From Ohessyouella blattaphilus (lineage in GTDB: Bacteria; Bacillota; Clostridia; Lachnospirales; Lachnospiraceae), in the NCBI RefSeq assembly GCF_024721265.1, contig NZ_JAMXOC010000004.1, positions 1-64,000 of the forward strand: a stretch of DNA of 64,000 bases, read 5' to 3'. Numbering within the stretch: position 1 is the stretch's first letter; the number at the start of each line of letters is the position of its first letter. Shown piece by piece: positions 50,607 through 59,233 of this stretch. Made by a program: the position numbers and the translations under genes. The notes under the pieces are model-generated. The model saw only the letters and a list, made by a program, of their open reading frames with translations, ran no database searches and had not been told where the DNA came from.

Positions 50607-51074
50607 ATGAAATATGAAGGTGTATGTATTGCCGTAAGCGATGTGAAGCAGGCAAGAAAGTTTTACGAGGAGCTATTTGGTCTTACCGTGTTTCAGGACT
50701 ACGGTATTAACATTTCTTTTCACGGGGGATTATCCTTACAGCAAGAATTTGATTGGCTGCTCGACCTTCCCAAGGAGCAGATTAAAAGCGCTCCGCACAA
50801 TATGGAGTTATATTTCGAAGAGGATAATTTCGATGATTTTATCGAGGTGTTACATGCAAGAAGTGATATAAAGTATCTTGGAGATGGGGTGAAAGAAGCC
50901 GGTTGGGGACAACGCTCGATTCGCTTTTACGATTTGGATGGCCACATTATCGAGGTGGGTGAGAACATGAAGATGGTGGTCCGCCGCTTTCTTGATGGGG
51001 GCATGACCATGAGCGAAGTCTCCGTGCGCATGGATGTTTCGCTCGCGGATTTGGAGATGCTATTAGGCGATTAA
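50607..51074 (+). CDS. VOC family protein with C-terminal helical extension
   Basis: 155 residues. Residues 1-118 are a VOC fold (GVCIAVSDVKQARKFYEELFG, RFYDLDGHIIEVGE). The last 35 residues (VVRRFLDGGMTMSEVSVRMDVSLADLEMLLGD) resemble a small helix-turn-helix-like extension seen in some Firmicute VOC proteins. No spacing from the MATE gene stop. The stop codon overlaps, by four bases, the stop of the convergent rsmH gene. Confidence 0.8.
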   Translation: MKYEGVCIAVSDVKQARKFYEELFGLTVFQDYGINISFHGGLSLQQEFDWLLDLPKEQIKSAPHNMELYFEEDNFDDFIEVLHARSDIKYLGDGVKEAGWGQRSIRFYDLDGHIIEVGENMKMVVRRFLDGGMTMSEVSVRMDVSLADLEMLLGD

Positions 51075-52123
51075 TCTCTAATCGCCCAACGCATCTTAGT
51101 GGATCTTGCTCGTCCATTTTGTAAGCATTCTTCTTTAGAAGGTCTAATTACCTCGTCAGCAACGTCGCGGTATAGGCCTTCTTTTTTGTACTTTTTAAAT
51201 GATTTTTTAACCAGGCGGTCCTCGCCAGAGTGAAAGGTCAGAATCGCTACGCGACCACCAGGAGCCAGAACATGAGGGAGCTTTTCTAGAAAATTATGAA
51301 GAACCTCATATTCACTATTCACGTCTATTCGCAGGGCCTGGAAGGTGCGCTGACAGGACTTTTTGATGGCCTCCTCCTTATCGGGAACCTTGATACGCGC
51401 CAGAGCAGCAGCGATGATCTCGGCAAGCTTCGTAGTGGTATCAATCTTTGTGCCCTTTCTGATTTCAAGCATGACTTTTTTGGCAATCAATTCAGCATAA
51501 GGCTCGTCGGCGTTTTCTAAGAGCATACCCGTTAGCTCGTCTTCATCCAATTCCTGTAAGCGTTGGGCCGCAGATGTTCCTTTTAAGGGGTTAAGGCGCA
51601 GATCAAGAGGACCTTCTTTCTTATATGAGAAGCCTCGCTCAGGATTATCGATTTGCATTGACGAGACACCTAGATCAGCAAGAATAAAATCAAACTTCCC
51701 AGCATCCTTTGCTACCTCATCGATGGTTTCAAAATTGGTGTTAATCGTCGTTAAGATGTCTTCATCATAGCCCAGATTCTGAAGTCGCTTTTTCGTTTTA
51801 GCAAGCTCTAGAGGGTCAGCGTCAAGGGCGTATAGGTGCCCCTTCTTCTCTAGGCATCCTAGCATGGCTTCGGTATGTCCGCCGTAGCCTAGGGTGGCAT
51901 CAAGGCCTATCTGTCCAGGCTTGATTTCAAGAAACGAGATAATTTCATTTACCATAATAGACAGGTGCATACCTACAGGTGTGCTCCCTTTTTTAATGAC
52001 CTTAGCCACCGTCTCAGGATACTGCTCAGGGGCTAGTTCTTTATATTTTTCTTCATAGCGCCGGGGATGGGTTCCTTTATATCGCTTACGGCGCTGGTGG
52101 GGTTTGTTTTGTTCGGATTCCAT
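51071..52123 (-). CDS. 16S rRNA (cytosine-1402-N4)-methyltransferase RsmH/MraW-like
   Basis: 350 residues from ATG 52123 (GAGGAG eight bases upstream; ATG 52129 is too close). The SAM-binding motif DATLGYGGHTEAML near 80, DFILADLGVSSMQIDNPERGFS near 155-176, LDLRLNP and the RTFQALRIDVNSEY plus TFHSGEDRLVK motifs are all RsmH hallmarks. It has about 55 extra N-terminal residues, basic and absent from standard RsmH, and is not in a cell-division (dcw) cluster, so it is likely a second, paralogous copy. Its rRNA or other substrate is therefore not assured. Confidence 0.85.
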   Translation of the reverse strand: MESEQNKPHQRRKRYKGTHPRRYEEKYKELAPEQYPETVAKVIKKGSTPVGMHLSIMVNEIISFLEIKPGQIGLDATLGYGGHTEAMLGCLEKKGHLYALDADPLELAKTKKRLQNLGYDEDILTTINTNFETIDEVAKDAGKFDFILADLGVSSMQIDNPERGFSYKKEGPLDLRLNPLKGTSAAQRLQELDEDELTGMLLENADEPYAELIAKKVMLEIRKGTKIDTTTKLAEIIAAALARIKVPDKEEAIKKSCQRTFQALRIDVNSEYEVLHNFLEKLPHVLAPGGRVAILTFHSGEDRLVKKSFKKYKKEGLYRDVADEVIRPSKEECLQNGRARSTKMRWAIRD

Positions 52124-52258
52124 AATCATTTCTCCTCAGTTATTTGCTTCACTGTCATGATACGGGAAAGCTAGGGTAAAAGCAAGGGACTTTGGTTGTA
52201 CCACAGTGTTGGTTATGTTAGAATAATTGAGATTATGAAACGAAAAAAGAGGATGCAT

Positions 52259-53041
52259 ATGAATCAGCCAAAAGCAGTCCTAGTCGTTAGCTTCGGTTCG
52301 ACTTACCCAGATAATAACCAAGAGACGTTAGGAGCAATTGAAGAATACATTAGAAGACAATATCCCCAAGCTATTATCCGTAGGGCGTATATCAGCTTAC
52401 GGGTGATCGAAGCCTTAAAGGAGCGCCATCAGCTAACTGTAGAGACGGTAGCTCAAGCTTTAGAGCAGCTCCAAAGGGAAGGTGTAAAAGAAGTAATCGT
52501 TCAGCCTACTTTTCTTTTGTACGGAGAAGAGTATAATCAGATGTGCAAGCACCTGTCTTCCTATAAAGAAAGTTTTCAGATCTTAAAAGTGGGACCACCG
52601 CTTTTAGCAGAGAGTACAGATGTCTTGAGGGTGGCGGAAATTCTTGCAGGAGAGGGTCAAAAGTGCTTGCAAGAGGATGCCGTCGCAGTGTTAGTCGGAC
52701 ACGGTAGTAGGGACGAGGCCGGAAATAGAGTCTATCAGGAACTACAGAAGGCCTTTGTAGATAAGCCCTTTGTAGTGGGTACCTTAATAGCTAAGCCTGG
52801 AGTCGCCGAAGTGAAACAGATATTAGCCAATAGGAAAATAAAGAAAGTGGTTCTGTGGCCGCTAATGGTGGTGGCTGGCAGTCACACAAAAAGGGATATC
52901 TTCGGGGAAGGGTCAGATTCCTTTGCTAGTCGCTTGGCAGCAGCCGGCTATGAGCTAGTAAAGATAGAAGCAGGGCTAGGGTCCCTATTGGAAATACAGA
53001 AGCTTTACGCAGAGCACGTTGAGCGGGCAAAAGACATATAG
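52259..53041 (+). CDS. cbiK: Sirohydrochlorin cobaltochelatase CbiK-like
   Basis: 260 residues from ATG 52259 with AGAGGA upstream. SFGSTYPDNNQETLGAIE at the start, QPTFLLYGEEYNQM, the VGHGSRDEAGNRVYQEL block (metal-binding His near 145) and WPLMVVAGSHTKRDIFG (His near 210) match anaerobic CbiK. It would insert cobalt into sirohydrochlorin for cobalamin synthesis. Alone with an uptake system here rather than in a cob operon; metal may differ in vivo. Confidence 0.85.
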   Translation: MNQPKAVLVVSFGSTYPDNNQETLGAIEEYIRRQYPQAIIRRAYISLRVIEALKERHQLTVETVAQALEQLQREGVKEVIVQPTFLLYGEEYNQMCKHLSSYKESFQILKVGPPLLAESTDVLRVAEILAGEGQKCLQEDAVAVLVGHGSRDEAGNRVYQELQKAFVDKPFVVGTLIAKPGVAEVKQILANRKIKKVVLWPLMVVAGSHTKRDIFGEGSDSFASRLAAAGYELVKIEAGLGSLLEIQKLYAEHVERAKDI

Positions 53042-53056
53042 AATTGAGGATGTATA

Positions 53057-53974
53057 ATGAAGAGGTTAGTAGTGGCACTGGTAATCATGGTATTAGGAGT
53101 CGGTCTCCTTACCGGTTGTAAAAAGGAACAAGAAGAAGCTAGTAGTACCCAGGTAGAGTCAGCAGGACCGAAGCGAGTGGTGGCGTTATCTTTTTCCTGG
53201 GCCAACCTGTGGAGTCTAGCAGGTGGGGAATTAATGGGTGTGACAACGGATGTCACCACTGATGAAGAGATGAAAGCGCGGGTGAGTTTAAGTCAGGATT
53301 ATCAGCAAATCGGCACGGTGCAAAAGCCGAATCTGGAGATGATTCTCGGATTAGAGCCAGATCTGGTCCTAGTCTCAGAGGATTTAGGCGCCCATCAGCC
53401 AGTGGTGGCTGCTTTAGAGGAAGCGGAAATTGCTTATTACGAGCTTAAAATAGAATCCTTTGATGATTATCTAGAGGCCCTTTTAGATTTTACTGAGCTT
53501 ACCGGTGAAAAGGAACGCTATAAGGAATACGGAACGGATTTACGAGATGAGATTGATCAGCTAATTGCTAAAGTTCCGGAAGAGGAGAAAGGGCAAAGCG
53601 CGTTACTCATGCGGGTGTTTTCTTCAGGGTTAAACGCTATCTCAGGCGAGCATGTAGTGTGCGATATTTTTGAACACATCGGTATAACCAATGTGACAGA
53701 GACGACGGGACTTATGCTAGAGGAGCTTTCTCTAGAAGCGATCTTGGAAGCGAATCCGGATTATATCTTTATTCTCACCATGGGAGATGAAGAGAAGGCC
53801 AAGGAGAATATTCGAGTTAATCTAGAGGCAGACCCGGCGTGGCAGACCCTTACGGCGGTACAGAACGACCGTGTCGTCTTCTTAGAGAAGGAACTATATC
53901 ACTATAAACCAAATGAAAAGTGGGTACAGGCGTATGCGGGCATCCTCCAAACAGTCTATCCGGACACCTATTAA
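53057..53974 (+). CDS. BtuF/FhuD-type ABC substrate-binding lipoprotein
   Basis: 305 residues. Lipobox LLTGC (Cys near residue 22) and a Ser/Glu linker, then a class III periplasmic-binding fold: KRVVALSFSWANLWSLAGGELMG, LGLEPDLVLVSEDLGAHQPVV and NPDYIFILTMGDEEKAKEN. It should bind a corrinoid, heme or ferric siderophore. Position after CbiK hints at a corrinoid or metal-tetrapyrrole substrate, which is inference. The permease gene begins inside its end. Confidence 0.85.
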   Translation: MKRLVVALVIMVLGVGLLTGCKKEQEEASSTQVESAGPKRVVALSFSWANLWSLAGGELMGVTTDVTTDEEMKARVSLSQDYQQIGTVQKPNLEMILGLEPDLVLVSEDLGAHQPVVAALEEAEIAYYELKIESFDDYLEALLDFTELTGEKERYKEYGTDLRDEIDQLIAKVPEEEKGQSALLMRVFSSGLNAISGEHVVCDIFEHIGITNVTETTGLMLEELSLEAILEANPDYIFILTMGDEEKAKENIRVNLEADPAWQTLTAVQNDRVVFLEKELYHYKPNEKWVQAYAGILQTVYPDTY

Positions 53975-54959
53975 GAATATCTGGGGCATCACCATCGGGC
54001 TATTAGTGATACTGGTAGCCCTCTTTTTCTTGAGCCTTTCTCTAGGCGCTTCTAGCTTTCAGCTAAAGGAAACGTGGGGCTATCTTCTCTACGGAGAAGG
54101 GGAGGCGGTAATCGGCAATATCGTTCGCTTAATTCGCCTGCCTAGAAGTGTAGGGGCCGTTCTTTGCGGTAGTGGTCTGGCAGTTGCCGGGATGCTACTA
54201 CAAAGTGCTCTTAATAATTCACTGGCAGCGCCAGGGACCATCGGGGTGAATTCAGGCGCCGGTTTTCTGGTGGTGGCAGCCGCGATTTTCTTTCCCGGAA
54301 GCTTTATGGCAAAGACCGTCTTCGCTTTTATTGGCGCTCTCTTGGCCGCTCTTTTAGTCTTCATGATTGCCAGAAAGACCGAAGGGTCCCGGAGCAAGAT
54401 TATTCTTACGGGGGTAGCTGTCTCGAGTCTTTTAAGTGCTGGTAGCGATACCTTGGTGACCCTTTATCCTGACAGTGTGATGGACCGCACCAGTTTCTTT
54501 ATCGGTGGCTTTGCCCATACTCAGGGACGGGTACTTATCTACGTGTGGCCCCTTATAATTGTAAGTCTGCTTGCAGCCTGGCTTTTTGGTAAGCAGATGA
54601 ATGTGCTATCTCTAGGGGATGAGATGGCGGAGTCCTTAGGGTTACATACGAAACGATTTCGTTTCTTATTGCTATTTTTGGCGGCGCTACTGGCAGGAGC
54701 CAGTGCTTGTATCGGCGGCCTCTTAGGCTTTGTGGGGTTAGTTGTGCCCCACATTGTGCGAATGGTAATCGGCACGGATCATCGCCGGTTGATTCCGCTG
54801 ACGGCACTCGCCGGCAGCGTCTTAGTCTTAGGCTGTGATCTGCTAGCCCGGGTACTCTTTCGCCCCTTTGAGCTACCGGTGGGGATTCTTCTGTCGTTCT
54901 TAGGAGCGCCCTTCTTCCTCTTCCTAATCCTGAAGCACAAAAGGAGGGTAGAGCAATGA
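53934..54959 (+). CDS. FecCD/BtuC family ABC permease
   Basis: About 341 residues; ATG 53934 and ATG 53913 are both possible, overlapping the binding-protein gene by 41 or 62 bp. Family features: LIRLPRSVGAVLCGSGLAVAGMLLQ, NNSLAAPGTIGVNSGAGF and GLLGFVGLVVPHIVRM, plus about nine helices. It forms the membrane channel of an iron-chelate or cobalamin importer. The ATPase gene overlaps its stop by ATGA. Confidence 0.85.
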   Translation: MRASSKQSIRTPIKNIWGITIGLLVILVALFFLSLSLGASSFQLKETWGYLLYGEGEAVIGNIVRLIRLPRSVGAVLCGSGLAVAGMLLQSALNNSLAAPGTIGVNSGAGFLVVAAAIFFPGSFMAKTVFAFIGALLAALLVFMIARKTEGSRSKIILTGVAVSSLLSAGSDTLVTLYPDSVMDRTSFFIGGFAHTQGRVLIYVWPLIIVSLLAAWLFGKQMNVLSLGDEMAESLGLHTKRFRFLLLFLAALLAGASACIGGLLGFVGLVVPHIVRMVIGTDHRRLIPLTALAGSVLVLGCDLLARVLFRPFELPVGILLSFLGAPFFLFLILKHKRRVEQ

Positions 54960-55714
54960 TCACTTTAGAAAATGTCTCCGTCAGTCTGGAACAAAAGACG
55001 ATTTTAAAAGGGTTAAGCCTGACTACTTCACGTCTTGGATTTACCGTGATTATCGGTCGCAACGGCAGTGGGAAATCCACCTTGTTAAAGGCGATAGCTG
55101 GATTATTAGAGTACCAGGGCAGTATTAAAATCGACAATAAAGAAATAAAAAAGTTACCAAGGAAGGAACGGGCCCAGCAGTTATCTCTGCTTCCTCAGCA
55201 GCGTCCTCTACCGGATATTGACGTGGAGACGTTAGTCTCTCACGGCCGTTTCCCTTATCTAGGCTTTGGAAAGCAGATGAGTGCTGAGGATCGCCAGATC
55301 GTCGAAGAAGCTCTTATCCGAGCCGATGTAAGCGACTTGCGCTATCGGCGGATGCGCAGTCTTTCCGGGGGTGAGCGGCAACGGGTCTATATTGCCATGA
55401 TGATTGCTCAAGATACCAAGTATCTGTTATTGGATGAGCCGACCACATTTCTGGACGTAGAATATCAGCTGGAAGTTATGAATCTGCTAAAAAGCTTACA
55501 AGAAGAAGGGAAGCACATTATTATGGTGGCTCACGACTTGCCTCAGGCCTTTTCCTTCGCTGAGGAAGTGGTGGTCTTAGCTGACGGTGAGCTTATCTGT
55601 CAGGGAAGGTCAGAGGAAATCTACAATAACAGCGCCTTAAAAGAAGTGTTTTCCGTACGGTTATGTCCCCAAGTAGGCGAAAAAGGGCTGTATAAATACC
55701 AATTGGAAAAATGA
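54956..55714 (+). CDS. FecE/BtuD-type ABC ATP-binding protein
   Basis: 252 residues. Walker A GRNGSGKST near residue 35, SLLPQQRPLPDIDVETLVSHGR Q-loop with the family-typical H-GR, signature SGGERQRV, Walker B YLLLDEPTTFLD and switch VAHD. Completes the importer with the two preceding genes. Overlap of ATGA with the permease. No terminator is evident before the next promoter at 55735. Confidence 0.9.
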   Translation: MITLENVSVSLEQKTILKGLSLTTSRLGFTVIIGRNGSGKSTLLKAIAGLLEYQGSIKIDNKEIKKLPRKERAQQLSLLPQQRPLPDIDVETLVSHGRFPYLGFGKQMSAEDRQIVEEALIRADVSDLRYRRMRSLSGGERQRVYIAMMIAQDTKYLLLDEPTTFLDVEYQLEVMNLLKSLQEEGKHIIMVAHDLPQAFSFAEEVVVLADGELICQGRSEEIYNNSALKEVFSVRLCPQVGEKGLYKYQLEK

Positions 55715-55734
55715 TCCACGCCCGGTGGGAAAAC

Positions 55735-55763
55735 TTGAAATATCTCTTCTACTAGGCTATAAT
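55735..55763 (+). promoter_or_regulatory. Promoter of the D-Asp ligase/racemase/MurE/AsnB operon
   Basis: TTGAAA (55735-55740) and perfect TATAAT (55758-55763) are 17 bases apart, about 47 bases before the first ATG. No other convincing promoter is seen until the end of the four-gene run. Confidence 0.75.
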
Positions 55764-55809
55764 GAGACATTGAGTTTTTAGCAAAAAGAGACGTTTTCAG
55801 GAGGAGAAC

Positions 55810-57015
55810 ATGGAATTTATTGAGAGAGAATTTGTCCCCATGATTTTTGGGGGAGATATTAATACATACAGTGTTTCTAGAGCGTTTTATGAAGAGTATC
55901 AGGTAAAGGCCCACGTGTTCGGGAAGTTTGCTTCCGGCCCTAGCTATAAAAGCAAAATCTTAGAATACCACATTACCCCAGATATCGATACCGATGCCGG
56001 CTTTATGCGCGAAGTGGAAGCGTTTTGCAAGGAACATCACGACCAGAAGGTTTTCCTTATTGGTTGTGGTGATAATTATATTGCCATGATTGGCAAGCAC
56101 AAATACCAGGTGCCAGAAAATGCCGTGGTTCCTCATGTGGATTACGAAATGATGGAGAACCTTCAGAAGAAAGATTATTTCTATGAGCTGTGTGAAAAGC
56201 ACGGTCTCGATTATCCTGCTACTTATGTGTATAAGAAAGGGATGAGCCTAGACTTTGCACTAGATTTTGAGTATCCGGTGATCTTAAAGCCTTCTGAAAG
56301 TGTAACCTACTGGGATAGCCACTATGAAGGTCAGGAGAAGGTATATTTTATCAATAATAAAGCGGAGCTGGATAAAAGTATTCAACTGATTTACGATCAC
56401 GGGTATGAAAGTCCATTGATTATTCAGGATACCGTTCCGGGAAATGACGAAAATATGTACGTGTTGACGGCGTATTCCAATCAACAAGGAAAGGTGGAGA
56501 TGATGTGCTTAGGCCACGTGCTTCTAGAAGATCACCACCCTACCGGTAGAGGCAATCACACGGTGATTATCACCGAATTTAATGAAGAGCTGATGCTAAA
56601 GACGAAAGCCATGCTAGAAGATATCGGCTACGTTGGCTTCTCTAACTTTGATATTAAATACGATACTAGGGATCAGAAATACAAATTCTTTGAAATCAAT
56701 ACGAGACAAGGACGAAGTAATTACTACGTGACGGGCTCTGGTTTTAACATTGCCAAATACTTAGTGGAAGACTATGTCTATGGACACGAACACCCACTAG
56801 AGCTAGCGAAAGACGCGCACTTGTGGATGGTGGTGCCAAAGTCAGTGGCCTTTAGTCAGATTAAGCAGCCTGCCAATATTCAGGCGATGAAAAAGCTGAT
56901 TCAGGAAGGAAAAATGGTGAATCCTACCTTTAATAAAGGGGATTATCGGTTAGGACGCCTGTATCGCCTAGCGCGAGTACATGTAGGACACTATATTAAT
57001 TACCGCAAATATTAA
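55810..57015 (+). CDS. ATP-grasp carboxylate-amine ligase, D-aspartate ligase-like
   Basis: 401 residues, the length of Enterococcus D-aspartate ligase. An N-terminal Rossmann-like part (VPMIFGGDINTYSVSRAFYEEY) precedes the ATP-grasp core with YPVILKPSESV (ATP-binding Lys near 160), a glycine-containing PTGRGNHTV loop and the metal-binding FFEINTRQGRSNYY near 296-309. This class joins a carboxylate to an amine; Aslfm adds D-Asp by its beta-carboxyl to Lys of the peptidoglycan precursor. The neighbouring racemase, MurE-like ligase and asparagine synthase support that reading. Ribosome site AGGAGGAG. Confidence 0.8.
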   Translation: MEFIEREFVPMIFGGDINTYSVSRAFYEEYQVKAHVFGKFASGPSYKSKILEYHITPDIDTDAGFMREVEAFCKEHHDQKVFLIGCGDNYIAMIGKHKYQVPENAVVPHVDYEMMENLQKKDYFYELCEKHGLDYPATYVYKKGMSLDFALDFEYPVILKPSESVTYWDSHYEGQEKVYFINNKAELDKSIQLIYDHGYESPLIIQDTVPGNDENMYVLTAYSNQQGKVEMMCLGHVLLEDHHPTGRGNHTVIITEFNEELMLKTKAMLEDIGYVGFSNFDIKYDTRDQKYKFFEINTRQGRSNYYVTGSGFNIAKYLVEDYVYGHEHPLELAKDAHLWMVVPKSVAFSQIKQPANIQAMKKLIQEGKMVNPTFNKGDYRLGRLYRLARVHVGHYINYRKY

Positions 57016-57024
57016 GGAGTCAGG

Positions 57025-57732
57025 ATGGAAAAGAAGCTACTAGGAGTCATTGGGGGTATGGGACCAGAAGCCACGGATTATTATTATAATCAGGTGATTG
57101 CCCATACGGATGCGCCAAAGGATCAAGATCATATCGATATGGTGATTTTAAGCCACGCCTCGATGCCAGATAGAACCCAGGCTATTCTTAGCGGGGACGA
57201 CCAGGATATTATTAAGAAGCTGGTAAAAGACGCCCAGACATTAGAAGCCATGGGGGTGTCTAACATTGCCATTCCCTGTAATACCTCACACTATTTTTAC
57301 GAAAAAATCCAGGCAGAGACCAAGGCCACCATCATCAATATGGTAGAAGAAAGCGTCAAGTTTGCCGTTAATAATTTTGAAGACGTTCACAAAATCGGCA
57401 TTATGGCAACCGATGGTACTGTGAAAGCTAGAGTGTACCACCAGGCCTGCGAAGCGCTAGGGGTAGAAGCGATGATTCCCAGTGAGAAGCGGCAAGTGGA
57501 AGTGATGAGTCTGATTTATGAAGAGATTAAGGCCGGTCTTCCGGGAGATAAGAAGAAATTCAACCGGATTTATGAAGAGCTGGTAAAAAATGGTTGCGAC
57601 GTGGTGATTCTCGCCTGTACGGAGCTTTCAGTCTATAAGAAATCCCATGAGGTTTCCGAACGCTGTTTGGATGCCATGGACGTCCTAGTGCGGGAGTCGA
57701 TTATCCGCTCAGGCGCAGAATATAAGGAGTAA
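57025..57732 (+). CDS. Aspartate/glutamate racemase family protein
   Basis: 235 residues. Two-cysteine racemase: C85 in IAIPCNTSHYF and C198 in VVILACTELSVY, with GVIGGMGPEATDYYY at the start, as in aspartate racemases of the YgeA/RacX type. It would supply D-aspartate from L-aspartate for the ligase encoded nine bases upstream. Substrate is inferred from context; glutamate or other amino acids cannot be excluded. The stop overlaps the next open frame. Confidence 0.85.
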   Translation: MEKKLLGVIGGMGPEATDYYYNQVIAHTDAPKDQDHIDMVILSHASMPDRTQAILSGDDQDIIKKLVKDAQTLEAMGVSNIAIPCNTSHYFYEKIQAETKATIINMVEESVKFAVNNFEDVHKIGIMATDGTVKARVYHQACEALGVEAMIPSEKRQVEVMSLIYEEIKAGLPGDKKKFNRIYEELVKNGCDVVILACTELSVYKKSHEVSERCLDAMDVLVRESIIRSGAEYKE

Positions 57733-57740
57733 TGCAAAGT

Positions 57741-59231
57741 ATGAACTTTTATCCTCTTAAGAAATACCTTGAAGTGGCAGGAGAATACGGGACGGTTACC
57801 AAAAGTGCTCTTCTGGGTAAAGAAGAGCAAGAAGTAACCGGTCTTACCTATAACTCGAAAGAAGTAGCTCCAGGAACTCTTTTTATCTGTAAAGGCGCGA
57901 ATTTTAAAGAAGCGTACCTACAAGAAGCAAAAGAGAGAGGAGCTTTTTGCTATATTAGTGAAAAGGAGTATCAGGCGGGTGCAGGCATGAGCTGTATCAT
58001 CGTCAGCGACATTCGCCAGGTGATGGCAAGACAGGCCATTCTTTTTTACAACGAACCGGCCAAAGACTTAAAGGTTATCGGTATTGGCGGAACTAAGGGA
58101 AAGACGACTACCGCCTTTTACCTAAAGAATATTATTGAGCAAAAAGCCCCTTGCGGGATTCTATCCTCTATCTGTACTTATGATGGTAAGACAGAAGCGG
58201 TGGCCCATAATACCACACCAGAGTCGGTAGAGCTCCAGAAGTATCTATATCAAACGGTACAAAACGGGGTGAAATACATGGTGATGGAGGTGTCCTCTCA
58301 GGCCCTTAAGTACCACCGGGTGGAAGGACTAGACTTTGATATCGGGGTCTTCCTTAATATTTCCGAGGATCACATTAGCCCTATCGAGCATCCAGATTTT
58401 GAAGATTACTTTCAGTCAAAGATGCTGATGTTTAAGCAGACCCAGACGGCGATCGTCAACCTAGACGGCGGTGAGCGCGTCAGGGCTCTCGAGGCCGCGA
58501 AGAATGCCAGTCAGACAATTACCTTTAGTTTAGAAGATAAAACTGCCGATTATTATGGCAAAGATATCGAGAAGGTGGGAGAGCATAGCCGCTTTAAAGC
58601 CGTCGCAAAAGGCGCAGAAAAGACCTATGAGCTAGCGATGCCAGGACTTTTTAATATCGAGAATGCACTAGCCGCTATGGCCGCAGCTAACGCCTTAGGA
58701 TTCTCTGAGGAAGAGATTTATACTGGCTTAAAGACGGCCAGGGTAAAGGGGCGGATGGAGATTTTCCATGGGAAAGACGGGAATAAAATCGGCATCGTCG
58801 ATTACGCTCACAATAAATTAAGCTTTGAAAAGCTATTTTCTTCACTGAAAAAAGAGTATCCAGGATACCGCATCATCGCAGTCTTCGGAACCCCTGGGGG
58901 AAAAGCCTTCGGCAGACGCAAAGACTTAGGTGAGGCCGCCGATCGGTACGCCGATGAGATTATCTTAACGGCCGATGAGCCAGGTATCGAACAGGTGCGA
59001 GATATCTGCGAGGAAATCGGCAAGTATATTAAGCATAAGCCGTTTCAGATTGTGGAGGAGCGAAGCCAGGCTGTTGAGATCGCCTTCTCTTCGTCTCCTG
59101 AGAAGGCCGTTATCGCGGTAGTTGGCAAAGGCCACGAAGCCTCGATGAAAATCGGCCATGAATATGTAGATTATCCTTCGGATTTAGAACTGGTAGCAAA
59201 GGTCTTAAAGGCTTACGATGAAAGGAATTAG
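57741..59231 (+). CDS. MurE-like UDP-MurNAc-tripeptide synthetase paralogue
   Basis: 496 residues from ATG 57741; ATG 57732 is too close to AAGGAG. The three Mur-ligase domains are present: the N-terminal uracil-binding part (VTGLTYNSKEVAPGTLFICKG), the central ATPase GIGGTKGKTTTAFYL (near 114-128, with Lys where MurE usually has Asn), the carbamoyl-Lys region and a C-terminal DYAHNKLSFEKL. At the position of the substrate-specifying DNPR/DNPA loop this protein has ADEPGIEQV. So it probably adds something other than meso-diaminopimelate, or acts on a different acceptor. Part of the D-Asp operon. Confidence 0.85.
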   Translation: MNFYPLKKYLEVAGEYGTVTKSALLGKEEQEVTGLTYNSKEVAPGTLFICKGANFKEAYLQEAKERGAFCYISEKEYQAGAGMSCIIVSDIRQVMARQAILFYNEPAKDLKVIGIGGTKGKTTTAFYLKNIIEQKAPCGILSSICTYDGKTEAVAHNTTPESVELQKYLYQTVQNGVKYMVMEVSSQALKYHRVEGLDFDIGVFLNISEDHISPIEHPDFEDYFQSKMLMFKQTQTAIVNLDGGERVRALEAAKNASQTITFSLEDKTADYYGKDIEKVGEHSRFKAVAKGAEKTYELAMPGLFNIENALAAMAAANALGFSEEEIYTGLKTARVKGRMEIFHGKDGNKIGIVDYAHNKLSFEKLFSSLKKEYPGYRIIAVFGTPGGKAFGRRKDLGEAADRYADEIILTADEPGIEQVRDICEEIGKYIKHKPFQIVEERSQAVEIAFSSSPEKAVIAVVGKGHEASMKIGHEYVDYPSDLELVAKVLKAYDERN

Positions 59232-59233
59232 TT

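Noticed and set aside
54553-55137. 194-codon minus-strand frame over the permease and ATPase genes
   Set aside because: Very Arg/Pro/Ser-rich and opposite two well-supported ABC genes; shadow.
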